Assembly (NCBI RefSeq): GCF_000428945.1
Contig: NZ_AUAX01000002.1
Location: 248,001-312,000, forward strand
DNA from: Hamadaea tsunoensis DSM 44101
Lineage (GTDB): Bacteria; Actinomycetota; Actinomycetes; Mycobacteriales; Micromonosporaceae
Direction of reading: 5' to 3'
Length of the DNA stretch: 64,000 nucleotides
Below are positions 1 to 8,290 of this stretch, in pieces. A program made the position numbers and the translations under genes. Each line of letters begins with the position of its first letter. Position 1 is the first letter of the stretch. Below the pieces are notes generated by a model that saw only the letters and a list, made by a program, of their open reading frames with translations, had not been told where the DNA came from and ran no database searches.

Positions 1-2440
1 GCCCGGTGCCGGGGGCGCGCAACGAGAACACCTCGTACGCGTTCAGCGTACCGATGTCGACGGGCGACAACGGGGTGCTGAACACGGCCGGGGCGGACCC
101 GCCGGTCCAGGGCTCGATCCAGAAGATGTTGCCGTGCCGGGTCGTCTGTACGACGGCGAGGCCCGCTTCCAGCTGCTGGGTCGCGACGCCGGCGACGGTG
201 GCCGTGACCGGCCGGGCGTTCGCGCCGTCGAGAACGACCGTGGCCGGACCGGTGACGTGCACCTCGCTCGCGCCGGTCAGCGCGTCCCGCGTCTGCGTCC
301 GCGTGTTGTCCCAGACCTCGCCGAGGACGCTGTACGTGCCGGCCGGCACTGCGACGGTCATCGATGCTCCGTCGGAGTTGTAGACGCCTTCGGCGAACAG
401 GGCCGGCTCGTCCAGGTTCACGATGACCGCGTCGCTGGACAGCGCGCCGGCCGGCGTACCCGGAATGGCGGTCGTCAGAATGGTGAGCGTGTAGGTCGGA
501 GGCTGGACGTTGAAGGCCAGCGGGATCTGGATGGCGGTGGTGCTGTTCCGGGCGGTCAGGATGCCCTCGTACAGCCCTGGCCGGCCGGCGAGCTTGGTCT
601 CGTCGATGCTCACCAGCGTGGAAGCGTGCCCGCCGGCCGGAACGGCGGCCGAGGTGCTCGACAGCGTCACGGCGCCGGCCGGTGCGGCATGGCCGGTCCG
701 GTCGGTCACGGTCAGGCTGAGCCCAAGCGTGCTCGGGGTGGACCCGGTGTTGGTCCAGGTGATCCGCGAACCGGTGCTGCCGGTCTGGGGGTAGGCCAGG
801 GTGCCCAGGTCCAGAATGGACGATCCGAGGACCGGCGCGGTCACCGCGGCTCCGGCGTCCAGCCGGCCGGCGCCGTGGTCGTAGAGGTCGCCGCCGTGCA
901 CCGGCGCGGCGGTGTCCACCAGCGCCGCCTTCAGCTGGTCGGCCGACCAGTCCGGATGTTCCTGCCGCAGCAGCGCGGCGGCCCCGGCGACATGCGGTGT
1001 GGCCATCGAGGTACCCGACAGCGTCGTGTACGCCGCGTCGAGGACGGTCCCCAGCGCGGTGCCCGCGGCCCGAGCCGAGACGACGTTCACGCCCGGCGCG
1101 GTGATGTCCGGCTTCGGTGCCGCGTTGCCGGTCTCCGGGCCACGGCCCGAGAAGCCGCTCAGGGTGTCGTTGCCGTCCACCGCGCCGACGGTCAGCGCGG
1201 AGCGCGCGGCGCCGGGCGAGGCGATGGTGGCCTCACCGGACCCGCCGTCGTTGCCCGCGGCGATCACGAACAGGGTGCCGTACTGTGCGCTCAGCGCGTC
1301 CACCGCCTGCGACATCGGATCGCTGCCGTCGCTGGGGAGCTGGCTGCCGAGGCTCATGCTCACCACCCCCGCGAGCGGCGCCGCCCACTGCATGCCCGCG
1401 ATGACCGTGGAGTCGTCTCCCTCACCGTTGTCGTCCAGGACCTTGCCGATGAGCAGAGAAGCATCAGGAGCCACACCCCGGTGTACGCCACCGGACGCGG
1501 CTCCAGTGCCCGCGATGGTGGCCGCCACGTGCGTACCGTGGCCGAACCTGTCCACGGTGTCGGCGGAGTAGCTGAAGTTCTCGCTGGCGACCACCTTCCC
1601 GACCAGGTCCGGATGGGTGGCGTCGATGCCCGAGTCGAGCACCGCCACGGTCTGCCCGCGTCCGGTGTAGCCGGCCTGCCAGGCCTGTGGCGCACCGATC
1701 TGCGTCAGGTTCGCCGCCACCGGCTGGGCCGGGGCGGCTGCGCGTACCGTCGAAGTGGCGGTCGTGCCGGTGGCCCGCACGCGCTCGTTGAGCCACACGT
1801 AGCTCGCGCCGGTCAGCGCGGCCGACAGCGACCCTGCGCCCGTGCCGCGCGAACCTTGCGCGGCGAAGCGGCCGGCCAGCGACTTCTTGGGCATGACACC
1901 GGCGACCGCGTGGATGCTCGGCAGCGTACGGCGGCCGGTGAGCGCCGTCGCGAGCGGCGCGACGGCCCCGGCCGCCTGCCGCACGATGACGGGCAGGTTC
2001 GTGGTGTTCGCGTCGTCGTACTTCTGCTGGATCAGCGTGGTGACGTCGAACAGCCGGGGGTCGAGGGTCTTGCCGATCAGGCCGGCGGCCTCGGCGGGCA
2101 CGACCCGGACATGCCCGTTCGGCAGGCAGGTGCGGCTCACGACCCGGCCGGGCGCGGCGGGAGCCACGGTCACCTGGGGGCAGCCGCCGCTGGTGGTGTG
2201 CACGGTGACCACGTCGCCGGTCAGCAGGGTGACCGTGTAGGTGCGGCCGGTCGCAAGCACGTCGGCGGCCTTGTCCGGTACGACCTCGGCACCACCCGAG
2301 AGGGGCACGGGCCGCGCGGACGCTGGTGTCGCCGCGACGAGCACCGCCAGGGCCAGCGCCCCGGCCACCACGATCCGCCGTCGCCTCCGCGGCCTTCCGA
2401 TCGCGTGGTGGGCCCTCACCGCTTCATACCATCGCTTCAT
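1..2440 (-). CDS. secreted subtilisin-like (S8) serine protease, 3' end beyond window
   Basis: Exported endopeptidase of the subtilase family, cut by the left edge so the C-terminus is not visible. The 813 visible codons show an Arg-rich start and hydrophobic signal segment (about residues 20-42, ending ASA), a propeptide-like stretch to about 230, then the catalytic domain with the full triad: Asp269 in VAVLDSGID, His301 in FGHGTHVA and Ser478 in GTSMATPHVAG. Beyond about 520 the sequence looks like Ig/Fn3-type beta-sandwich modules. ATG at 2440 is preferred because AGATGAGG lies about 10 bases upstream; an in-frame ATG at 2455 lacks a good ribosome site. It follows the sigma/partner pair at 4309-2464 by only 23 bases on the same strand, so co-transcription is likely. 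Family call is certain; substrate unknown. Confidence 0.93.
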   Translation of the reverse strand, partial: MKRWYEAVRAHHAIGRPRRRRRIVVAGALALAVLVAATPASARPVPLSGGAEVVPDKAADVLATGRTYTVTLLTGDVVTVHTTSGGCPQVTVAPAAPGRVVSRTCLPNGHVRVVPAEAAGLIGKTLDPRLFDVTTLIQQKYDDANTTNLPVIVRQAAGAVAPLATALTGRRTLPSIHAVAGVMPKKSLAGRFAAQGSRGTGAGSLSAALTGASYVWLNERVRATGTTATSTVRAAAPAQPVAANLTQIGAPQAWQAGYTGRGQTVAVLDSGIDATHPDLVGKVVASENFSYSADTVDRFGHGTHVAATIAGTGAASGGVHRGVAPDASLLIGKVLDDNGEGDDSTVIAGMQWAAPLAGVVSMSLGSQLPSDGSDPMSQAVDALSAQYGTLFVIAAGNDGGSGEATIASPGAARSALTVGAVDGNDTLSGFSGRGPETGNAAPKPDITAPGVNVVSARAAGTALGTVLDAAYTTLSGTSMATPHVAGAAALLRQEHPDWSADQLKAALVDTAAPVHGGDLYDHGAGRLDAGAAVTAPVLGSSILDLGTLAYPQTGSTGSRITWTNTGSTPSTLGLSLTVTDRTGHAAPAGAVTLSSTSAAVPAGGHASTLVSIDETKLAGRPGLYEGILTARNSTTAIQIPLAFNVQPPTYTLTILTTAIPGTPAGALSSDAVIVNLDEPALFAEGVYNSDGASMTVAVPAGTYSVLGEVWDNTRTQTRDALTGASEVHVTGPATVVLDGANARPVTATVAGVATQQLEAGLAVVQTTRHGNIFWIEPWTGGSAPAVFSTPLSPVDIGTLNAYEVFSLRAPGTG

Positions 2441-2463
2441 CTTGTGGTACCTCATCTCGGAAT

Positions 2464-3768
2464 TCAGCAGTGCCAGAGGGCGGGTCGGGTGTGGCCGGCG
2501 GACTCGTTGTCGCCGACGGGACCGACCGCGCCGGCGATCGACGACGCGTCGCGGCTGATGGCCACGGGCCTGGGGGCGTCGTCCCCGGCGGGCAGCGCGA
2601 ACACCCGGCCGGCGAAGTCGCCGTCGAGCGCGACGTAGCCGAGCGCCGCGCGGCCGGCGATGCGGGTGGTGACGAAGGTCGGCGGTAGCGCGTCGAGCGA
2701 TTCCATGGCCGTGCCGTCGACGACGACGGCGGGGCCGCCGTCCAGCTTCCAGCGCACCGTCGCAGTCACCGGCGCAGGGGTCGTCACGGCGCGCTTCGCA
2801 GTCCGGGCGGGGGATGGCAGCTCGCTCGACACGGAGCCGAACACCCACGAACCGTGTACGCCGGTGACGCCGCCGACGGCGAACCCGTCCGGTAGCGGCA
2901 GAGCATGCTTGCGGCCGTCGCCGGTCATGACCGCGGGCGTGGTGTCGGCCGCCGACCAGCCGTAGATCCGGCCGTCGTCGCCGAAGGCCGCGCCGATCAG
3001 GGTGCCGAGCTGGTCCGTCAGCCCCGCCTGGATCCGGGGCTCGCCCGGTGCGGCCGCCGGCCAGACCACCACGACGGAGTGCTCGCCCGAGGTGGACAGC
3101 GCCGAGCCGAGCACGTCGCCGGCCTCGTCGACCGCGTACACCTGGACCAGCCGGGTGTATCCCGGCACGTTGGCCAGCCTGGTCGTCACGCCGTTGCGGT
3201 AGACCCACGCGAACCCGATCGCACCTGGACGCTCGCCGGTGCCTGCGACGACACCGTGGGAGTTCACCGCCGCCGCCCCCGCGATCGTGCCCGGCCCGTT
3301 CTCGGGCAGGACGGTCGCGACCCCGTTGTGCCACAGGATCACCGCGCCCGCGTTGTTGTCGGCGGCGAACGCGCTCCCGACCACGTACGCGCCGCTGGGA
3401 TCCATGGCGGTGACGTAGACCCGCGGCGGCTGGGTGACGCCTCGTGCCGCCAGTCCGCCCGGGACGGGCAGTTCGGTCATCGCGCAGTCGACGACCCGCG
3501 TCGCCGGCGCGCTGGCCGAGCCCTCCACGCCCGGCACCGGGTGCGATGGGCCCGTCGGGTGGCCGAGCAGTACCGGTACGCCCAGCACGGCAGCGGCCGC
3601 GACGGCAGCCGTGCCGGCCATGGCGAAACGGGTACGCCGTCGTCGCCCCAGCGCCCGCCGGATCGTGCCGCCCGCGTCGAATGAGGACAGTGCGGCGTCC
3701 GCGCCCCGGCCGGCGCTGTGCAGCCAGTCCCGCACATCCTGGCCGGAATCATGCATGCTGTCGGACAT
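2464..3768 (-). CDS. single-pass membrane protein with HAF-like extracellular repeats, probable partner of the SigE-type sigma factor
   Basis: 434 aa. A cytoplasmic segment (1-45) ending in an RRRRTR cluster is followed by one membrane helix (about 48-70) and a large outside domain made of repeated Gly/Val-rich beta strands such as AVNSHGVVAGTG and AVDEAGDVLGSA, which resemble HAF/propeller-type repeats. Its start overlaps the end of the sigma gene by 20 bases and has a strong AAGGGGAG site 8 bases before ATG. Position directly behind a sigma factor, one membrane helix and a short inner domain make an anti-sigma or signal-sensing role likely. No classical zinc anti-sigma (HxxxCxxC) motif is visible, so the mechanism is inference. 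Confidence 0.65.
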   Translation of the reverse strand: MSDSMHDSGQDVRDWLHSAGRGADAALSSFDAGGTIRRALGRRRRTRFAMAGTAAVAAAAVLGVPVLLGHPTGPSHPVPGVEGSASAPATRVVDCAMTELPVPGGLAARGVTQPPRVYVTAMDPSGAYVVGSAFAADNNAGAVILWHNGVATVLPENGPGTIAGAAAVNSHGVVAGTGERPGAIGFAWVYRNGVTTRLANVPGYTRLVQVYAVDEAGDVLGSALSTSGEHSVVVVWPAAAPGEPRIQAGLTDQLGTLIGAAFGDDGRIYGWSAADTTPAVMTGDGRKHALPLPDGFAVGGVTGVHGSWVFGSVSSELPSPARTAKRAVTTPAPVTATVRWKLDGGPAVVVDGTAMESLDALPPTFVTTRIAGRAALGYVALDGDFAGRVFALPAGDDAPRPVAISRDASSIAGAVGPVGDNESAGHTRPALWHC

Positions 3769-4309
3769 GGGTGAACTCCCCTTTCTTGACGACTGACTGA
3801 GCGGAAGCGCCGCCCGGCGGGATCGACGGTTCGGCCAGCAGCCCGCGCAACGTGGCCAGCGCCCGAGCGGTCTGGCTCTTGACGGTGCCCTCGGAACAGT
3901 TCAGGACGACCGCCGCCTCGCTCACCGACAGATCGCAGAAGTACCGCAGCACGACCGCCATCCGCTGCCGGCGACCGAGAGCGGCCAAGGCCCTCGTCAC
4001 CCGGTCCCGTTCCTCGACGCTGTCCGCCGACGGCGCCTCGCGTTCGGGCGTCCGGTGGGTGACCAGCACCCGGGACCAGGCGAGGCGGTACTGGCGTACG
4101 CACATGTTCACCAGGACCCTGTGCACGTACGCGTTCATGTTGTCGGCCGCGCGTACCTGGTCCCATTTCAGGTAGAGCCGGATGGCGGTGTCCTGGAGGA
4201 CGTCCTCCGCCCGATGCACGTCGCCGCATAACAGGAATGCGGTCCTGCGCAGGTAGGGCCATCGTGTGCTGAGGTATTCGACGTAGTCCTGCTGCGGATC
4301 GGTACTCAT
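3749..4309 (-). CDS. SigE-family ECF RNA polymerase sigma factor
   Basis: About 186 aa, the normal length for this actinobacterial ECF group. Region 2 is visible in LRRTAFLLCGDVHRAEDVLQ and the following -10-binding helix; region 4 in the HTH segment LSVSEAAVVLNCSEGTVKSQ. ATG at 4309 is chosen because AAGGGAG ends 6 bases upstream; the in-frame ATG at 4315 would sit on the ribosome site itself. It overlaps the membrane partner gene behind it and is divergent from the fused sigma gene at 4497, leaving 187 bases for both promoters. It probably directs its own operon and perhaps the protease further down. Confidence 0.9.
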   Translation of the reverse strand: MSTDPQQDYVEYLSTRWPYLRRTAFLLCGDVHRAEDVLQDTAIRLYLKWDQVRAADNMNAYVHRVLVNMCVRQYRLAWSRVLVTHRTPEREAPSADSVEERDRVTRALAALGRRQRMAVVLRYFCDLSVSEAAVVLNCSEGTVKSQTARALATLRGLLAEPSIPPGGASAQSVVKKGEFTHVRQHA

Positions 4310-4496
4310 AGGCATCTCCCTTCAGCGCCTCACCCCCTAGAGACCGGCGGCCGCGGAAGGGGTTGCATCGCGACACCGATCGCCTCGGCGGTCGCGAGTG
4401 AAGTAGTCGGCCGCCACCGCAACCCGGCGTCGTGCGCCGACCGTGTCCTCTGTGAAGGATGTCCAGCAGCACTCGACCGAAGCGGGGACGGCAGCC

Positions 4497-6269
4497 ATGG
4501 AATTCGCCGAGTTCTACCAGGCCACCTCACCTCGTACGCTGCGGTACGCGTACGGGCTGACCGGCGATCTGGCGCAGGCCCAGGACGTCGTGCAGGAGGC
4601 GTACGTGCGGGCCTGGCAGCGGTGGCGGCGCGTGGGCGGCTACGACGACACCGAGGCGTGGCTGCGCCTGGTGGTCTCGCGGCTCGTCTTCGACTGGTGG
4701 CGCCACCTGCGGGTACGCCGAGCGACACCGCTGCCGCCGCCGGGAGTCGTCGACGGGCCCACCGAGGAGTCGGTCCTGATCGCCGCGGCCCTGCGGAAAC
4801 TGCCGGACGGGCAGCGGCAGGCCCTCGCGCTGCACTACCTGCTCGACATGCCGGTCGCCCGGATCGCCGTCGAACTCGACGTCAGCGAGGGAACCGTCAA
4901 GTCGTGGCTGTCGCGGGGCCGCGATCGGCTGGCCGTGCTGCTGCAGGATCAGCCGGCCGCCGACCTGCCGACCGCCGAAAGCGTGGCCGCAGCCGGCCGG
5001 CGCCGACGGCGTACCCGGGTGGGGGTCGTGACGGCGGCAGGCGTCGCGGTGCTCGTCGCGATCTGGCTCGCGACCGCCGTGCTGGGCCGGCACCAGTCGA
5101 TGCCGCCGACCCCGGCGGTGCGGCCGACCGCCAGCCCGCTGGCCTTCGCGCCGCTGCGCCGCACGGGCGCGGTCACCCTGCCGCCCGCCGCCGACCGGAC
5201 GGTGGCCATCCAGGACGGACGGGCCGTCGTCGCATCGTCCGGCCCCGCCGGAGTCCAGCTCGCGGCGGTGGATCTCGCCACCGCCCGCGCGGCGTGGCCG
5301 CCGGTCACCGTCGCGGCAGGCGCCGCCGGATGGCGTCTGGTCACCCGCCCCGACGCGCTGGCCGTCGTCGGCCAGAACACGACGTTCGTCCTCGATCCCG
5401 CCACAGGGCACGTCCGGTGGCAGCGCGCCGTCGTGACCACACCCGACGACGTGCTGTTCTTCCCCGGAGTCGTGATCTTCACCGCGGCCGACCGCCTCCT
5501 CGGAGTCGACGTCACCACCGGCCGGCAACTGTGGACGCTCCCCCGACCGACGTGGCGCGCGTTCGGCGCGATCCTTCCCGGCGACCTCGCCCTGCCGGAC
5601 ACCGGCGCCACCACCACCGACACCCGCTACAACGGCGACCTGCTCTACGCCTTCGACAGCACGACCCTCACCGAGTACGCGGTCACGAGCGGCACCTCGA
5701 CCGGACGGCACTGGACCAACCTGCAACCGGCGGTGGGGCTACAGGTCTACGAGGGAACTCTCTACGTCCTCGGCCCGCACGGCGTGACCCTCGTCGACCT
5801 GGCCGACGATCACCGCAGCGCCGTCCCCCTCGGCGGACCCGTCCGATGGCTCGCACCATGCGGCCCCCAGGACATCTGCGCGCTGGCGACCGCCCCGGAA
5901 GGCGGAGCGGCCGACGTCGTCGCCCTGGACGGCAACCGGGTCGACTGGCGCTCGCGTACCGTCTCCGAGGCCGAGACCATCGCCCCGTACGGCCGGGGAC
6001 TGCGGGTCTTCTGCTACGCCGGACCGGGCACCGTGCTGGTCGACGAACACGGCCGGCAGACCTCCCACTGGCCGGTCGGCGACGTCGTCGAGCGCCTCGA
6101 CGCGACGAACCTGCTGGTGGTGGCGAAGTCGGGGGAACTCACGGGCATCACCGAGGACGGGCGTCAGACGCCGCTGGGCACGGTGGGTCCGGGAGCGTCG
6201 GTCGCCGGGGCGGGGCCGTTCGTCGCCGCAGCGACGGGAAGCGAATTGGTGATCTACCGGATCGCCTGA
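4497..6269 (+). CDS. ECF sigma factor fused to a membrane helix and PQQ/WD-like beta-propeller
   Basis: 590 aa. Residues 1-160 are a complete SigE-type sigma factor: region 2 (YAYGLTGDLAQAQDVVQEAY) and a region 4 HTH (MPVARIAVELDVSEGTVKSW). An RRRRRTR stop-transfer cluster then precedes one hydrophobic helix (about 170-195). The remaining ~390 residues contain repeated AAVDLATARAAW, FVLDPATGHVRW and GVDVTTGRQLW segments typical of PQQ-like propeller blades. The polypeptide thus joins a cytoplasmic transcription factor to an outside sensor in one chain. ATG at 4497 (after AGCGGGGACGG) is preferred over the GTG at 4443, since the sigma homology begins there. Divergent from the separate sigma/partner pair, which has the same logic in two genes. 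Confidence 0.85.
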   Translation: MEFAEFYQATSPRTLRYAYGLTGDLAQAQDVVQEAYVRAWQRWRRVGGYDDTEAWLRLVVSRLVFDWWRHLRVRRATPLPPPGVVDGPTEESVLIAAALRKLPDGQRQALALHYLLDMPVARIAVELDVSEGTVKSWLSRGRDRLAVLLQDQPAADLPTAESVAAAGRRRRRTRVGVVTAAGVAVLVAIWLATAVLGRHQSMPPTPAVRPTASPLAFAPLRRTGAVTLPPAADRTVAIQDGRAVVASSGPAGVQLAAVDLATARAAWPPVTVAAGAAGWRLVTRPDALAVVGQNTTFVLDPATGHVRWQRAVVTTPDDVLFFPGVVIFTAADRLLGVDVTTGRQLWTLPRPTWRAFGAILPGDLALPDTGATTTDTRYNGDLLYAFDSTTLTEYAVTSGTSTGRHWTNLQPAVGLQVYEGTLYVLGPHGVTLVDLADDHRSAVPLGGPVRWLAPCGPQDICALATAPEGGAADVVALDGNRVDWRSRTVSEAETIAPYGRGLRVFCYAGPGTVLVDEHGRQTSHWPVGDVVERLDATNLLVVAKSGELTGITEDGRQTPLGTVGPGASVAGAGPFVAAATGSELVIYRIA

Positions 6270-6393
6270 ACACTTCGGCGAAGCCAGGCACACGCGGCGC
6301 AGGATCCATATTCGACCCGCAGATTGTCCGCTCGCCACTCGACGACAACGCGACGGAGTCGGACCGACGGCCCCTACGATCGAACGTGGGGTC

Positions 6394-6597
6394 GTGCAGT
6401 CCTGGAACACGAACGAAGGCTGGGGCGTCATCGTCCTCGACGCCGGACAGGTCGCATCGTGGACGCACTTCAGCGTCGTAGTTGCCGAGCCGGGCGCCTT
6501 CCGGGAACTCACGGCCGGGCAACGCGTCGAGTGTGAGTACGAGGTTCCCGGCCAGGACGGATACCCCGCCCGCACCCTGAGTGCCCGACCGGCATAG
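6394..6597 (+). CDS. small cold-shock-domain-like protein
   Basis: 67 aa starting at GTG; no other start exists in the short open frame. The order WNTNEGWGVI...HFSVV...LTAGQRVECEYE...GYPARTLSARP matches the RNP1-like, HFS and C-terminal strands of cold-shock/S1-like OB folds, though it is more divergent than CspA-type proteins. The family binds single-stranded RNA or DNA. GTGGGG lies 5 bases upstream, and TACGAT at 6375-6380 could be its -10 element. Monocistronic, between the fused sigma gene and the convergent HIT gene. Confidence 0.6.
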   Translation: MQSWNTNEGWGVIVLDAGQVASWTHFSVVVAEPGAFRELTAGQRVECEYEVPGQDGYPARTLSARPA

Positions 6598-6652
6598 GCA
6601 CCGCCGCTGGCCGACAACGGTCACGCGCATACGACACGCTGGTGAGCGCTTC

Positions 6653-7150
6653 TCAGCCTTTCATCGCCGCCGCGATGCCCGCTCCCGCCTCCTCGATCCG
6701 CTCCGGCGACGCGGGCGGCAATGCCTCTTCCCACACCGGCAGCGCGTACTTGATCGCTTCGACCATCCCCAGTGGACGCGGCATGAACCAGACGTGGAAG
6801 TGGGCCTGCCCGTCACCCCAGCGATACAGGTGCACCCGCGCGACCTCCGGCAGCGTCAGGATCGCCCGCTCCACCCGCGCCGCGACCCGGCCGAAATCCG
6901 CGGCCAGTTCCGCCGGCAGGTCGCTGAACGAGTCCGCGTGCGCCCGCGACGCCAGCCACACCGTCCCCGGCAGGCTGCCGCCCGCCGAGTTGTGCAGCAC
7001 CCAGTTCGCGTCCGCCCAGATGCCTTCGTCCTGGTGGCACAGCCGGCACGGCGCGCCGCCCGGATCCCCCGGCCGTAGCGGCTCCGGCACTACACGTGGC
7101 CCGGGTCCGCGTACCTCGACCGGTTCGACGAACGGAAGCCTCAAAGTCAT
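6653..7150 (-). CDS. HIT-superfamily protein (histidine triad, third His replaced)
   Basis: 165 aa. The C-terminal half carries AHFHVWFMPRP, the histidine-triad motif in which the first two His (including the nucleophile position) are present and the third is Trp, as in part of the GalT/Ap4A-hydrolase-like HIT proteins. A C-x-x-C pair (CRLC) lies near residue 34, as in many HIT domains with a structural metal site. Probably a nucleotide-phosphate hydrolase or transferase; the substrate cannot be read from sequence. Longer reading to 7714 is rejected because it runs through the divergent TetR gene. Transcribed away from that TetR gene, with which it shares the operator region at 7161-7203. Confidence 0.78.
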   Translation of the reverse strand: MTLRLPFVEPVEVRGPGPRVVPEPLRPGDPGGAPCRLCHQDEGIWADANWVLHNSAGGSLPGTVWLASRAHADSFSDLPAELAADFGRVAARVERAILTLPEVARVHLYRWGDGQAHFHVWFMPRPLGMVEAIKYALPVWEEALPPASPERIEEAGAGIAAAMKG

Positions 7151-7160
7151 GATCAAACCC

Positions 7161-7203
7161 CTCTGCAACGCGTACGCTTCATCTCTGCAACGTACATGTT
7201 GCA
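7161..7203. promoter_or_regulatory. probable TetR operator in the HIT/TetR divergon
   Basis: TGCAAC-N6-GTTGCA at 7186-7203 is a perfect 6-bp inverted repeat, and CTCTGCAACG occurs twice at 7161-7170 and 7183-7192, spaced 22 bases (two helical turns). It sits between divergent genes, where a TetR autorepressor binds. It covers the upstream-most possible ATG of the TetR gene (7196), so that start is unlikely. Confidence 0.55.
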
Positions 7204-7228
7204 TCGGCCGGAGGCAATGGGGTACGGT

Positions 7229-7780
7229 GTGGGCGTGGATGATCAGCTCCGGGACGCCGCGGTGGCCGTGCTCGCCGAGGTGGGCTGGGACGGGCTGACC
7301 CTCGACCGGGTCGCGGAGAGGGCCGGACGCAGCCGGGTAACGTTGTGGCGCAAGGGAATCGACCGCGACACCATCCTCGCCGGGCTGCTGCGCGGGCTCG
7401 CCGACGACTACCGCGACACGATGCTGCCGGTGCTCACCGCCGGTGGCGACGTCCGCGAACGGCTCGACCGCACGCTGCGCGCGCTCTGCGACGTCGTCGA
7501 CGCCCACCTCGATCTGCTCGGCGTCTCCGACGAGATGTTCCACCGGGCGTACGCGGAGGGCGGCGTCCCGCTCGGCTTCCTCGACCCGATGATCGCCGTC
7601 GTACGCGACGCGCGGGCCGCCGGACGTCTGCGCGCCACCGGGGACGACGAGGAGGCGGCGGACATCCTGTTCAACGCGACGGCGTGGCCGTACCTGCACT
7701 TCCGGGCGAGGCATTCCTGGAGTGCGGAGAAAGCGCGCGCTCTACTGCTGCCGACGCTTCTCGACGGGACCCTGCGATAG
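7229..7780 (+). CDS. TetR/AcrR-family transcriptional regulator
   Basis: 183 aa from GTG 7229. N-terminal HTH: AVLAEVGWDGLTLDRVAERA followed by GRSRVTLWRK, the usual TetR helix 2-3 with a Trp where Tyr is common. The C-terminal ligand/dimer domain (about 60-180) is not diagnostic of a ligand. Start is uncertain: ATG 7217 has GGAGG only 2 bases upstream, GTG 7229 and 7235 are spaced better. Divergent from the HIT gene, with an inverted repeat between them, so it probably represses both. Confidence 0.85.
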   Translation: MGVDDQLRDAAVAVLAEVGWDGLTLDRVAERAGRSRVTLWRKGIDRDTILAGLLRGLADDYRDTMLPVLTAGGDVRERLDRTLRALCDVVDAHLDLLGVSDEMFHRAYAEGGVPLGFLDPMIAVVRDARAAGRLRATGDDEEAADILFNATAWPYLHFRARHSWSAEKARALLLPTLLDGTLR

Positions 7781-7835
7781 GCGTTCTCCCGCCGGCGACC
7801 GGTACCTCCCCGGCCGACCTGTGCATAATCGCTGC

Positions 7836-8273
7836 GTGCAGACCGAACCCGACCAGCCCGCCGCGTACCCGTCGGTATCCGATGACGACCGCGCGCGACG
7901 GATCGCCGCTCGGTGGGACTACGAGCGCAAGGACGCACGGGACTCCGGACGCGCCGGGCAGGCGGAGCTGATCGAGGCGGCGTACGCCCGGCCGGAACTC
8001 CGCCGCCTATGCCCCTACACCAGTCATTGGGCGCTCCGGTTCGCCACCGTGCCGCTGCCTGAACGCCCGGGAGTCGCCGAGGGCGAAGTCTCGGTCAACA
8101 CGGTCTCCGTCTTCGTGACCAGCGCGGGCCGGTACGCGGTCAAGGAAGACTTCTGGGGACCCGTGGTCGCGGAGTTCGCCACGGCGGCCGAGGCCGTCGC
8201 CGCGACGATCCGCCTCGCGGAGGCCGGCGGCCCGGATGTGCGCCACAGCGGCAGTTCGACCTCGGCACCATAG
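7836..8273 (+). CDS. short DUF6193-like protein, internally deleted relative to the copy at 23728-24450
   Basis: 145 aa. Begins VQTEPD and contains AELIEAAYARPELR and YTSHWALRF, nearly the same words as the 240-residue DUF6193 protein at 24450-23728 (VRTEPD, HELIEAAYARPEMR, YTSHWSLRF). The roughly 100 residues between the N-terminal tag and the C-terminal domain of the longer protein are missing here. DUF6193 has no established biochemical function. GTG 7836 is chosen because CATAAT at 7824-7829 followed by 6 bases puts the transcript start on the GTG itself (leaderless). Confidence 0.65.
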   Translation: MQTEPDQPAAYPSVSDDDRARRIAARWDYERKDARDSGRAGQAELIEAAYARPELRRLCPYTSHWALRFATVPLPERPGVAEGEVSVNTVSVFVTSAGRYAVKEDFWGPVVAEFATAAEAVAATIRLAEAGGPDVRHSGSSTSAP

Positions 8274-8290
8274 CCGCCCGGCCAGGGTCT

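Noticed and set aside
134-2638. 834-codon open frame on the plus strand
   Set aside because: Antisense shadow of the subtilisin-like protease, Arg/Gly/Ala-rich without any domain; the protease triad on the other strand decides.
4622-6481. Long plus-strand frame within the sigma-propeller gene
   Set aside because: Arg/Pro-rich alternative frame of a GC-rich gene with no motif.
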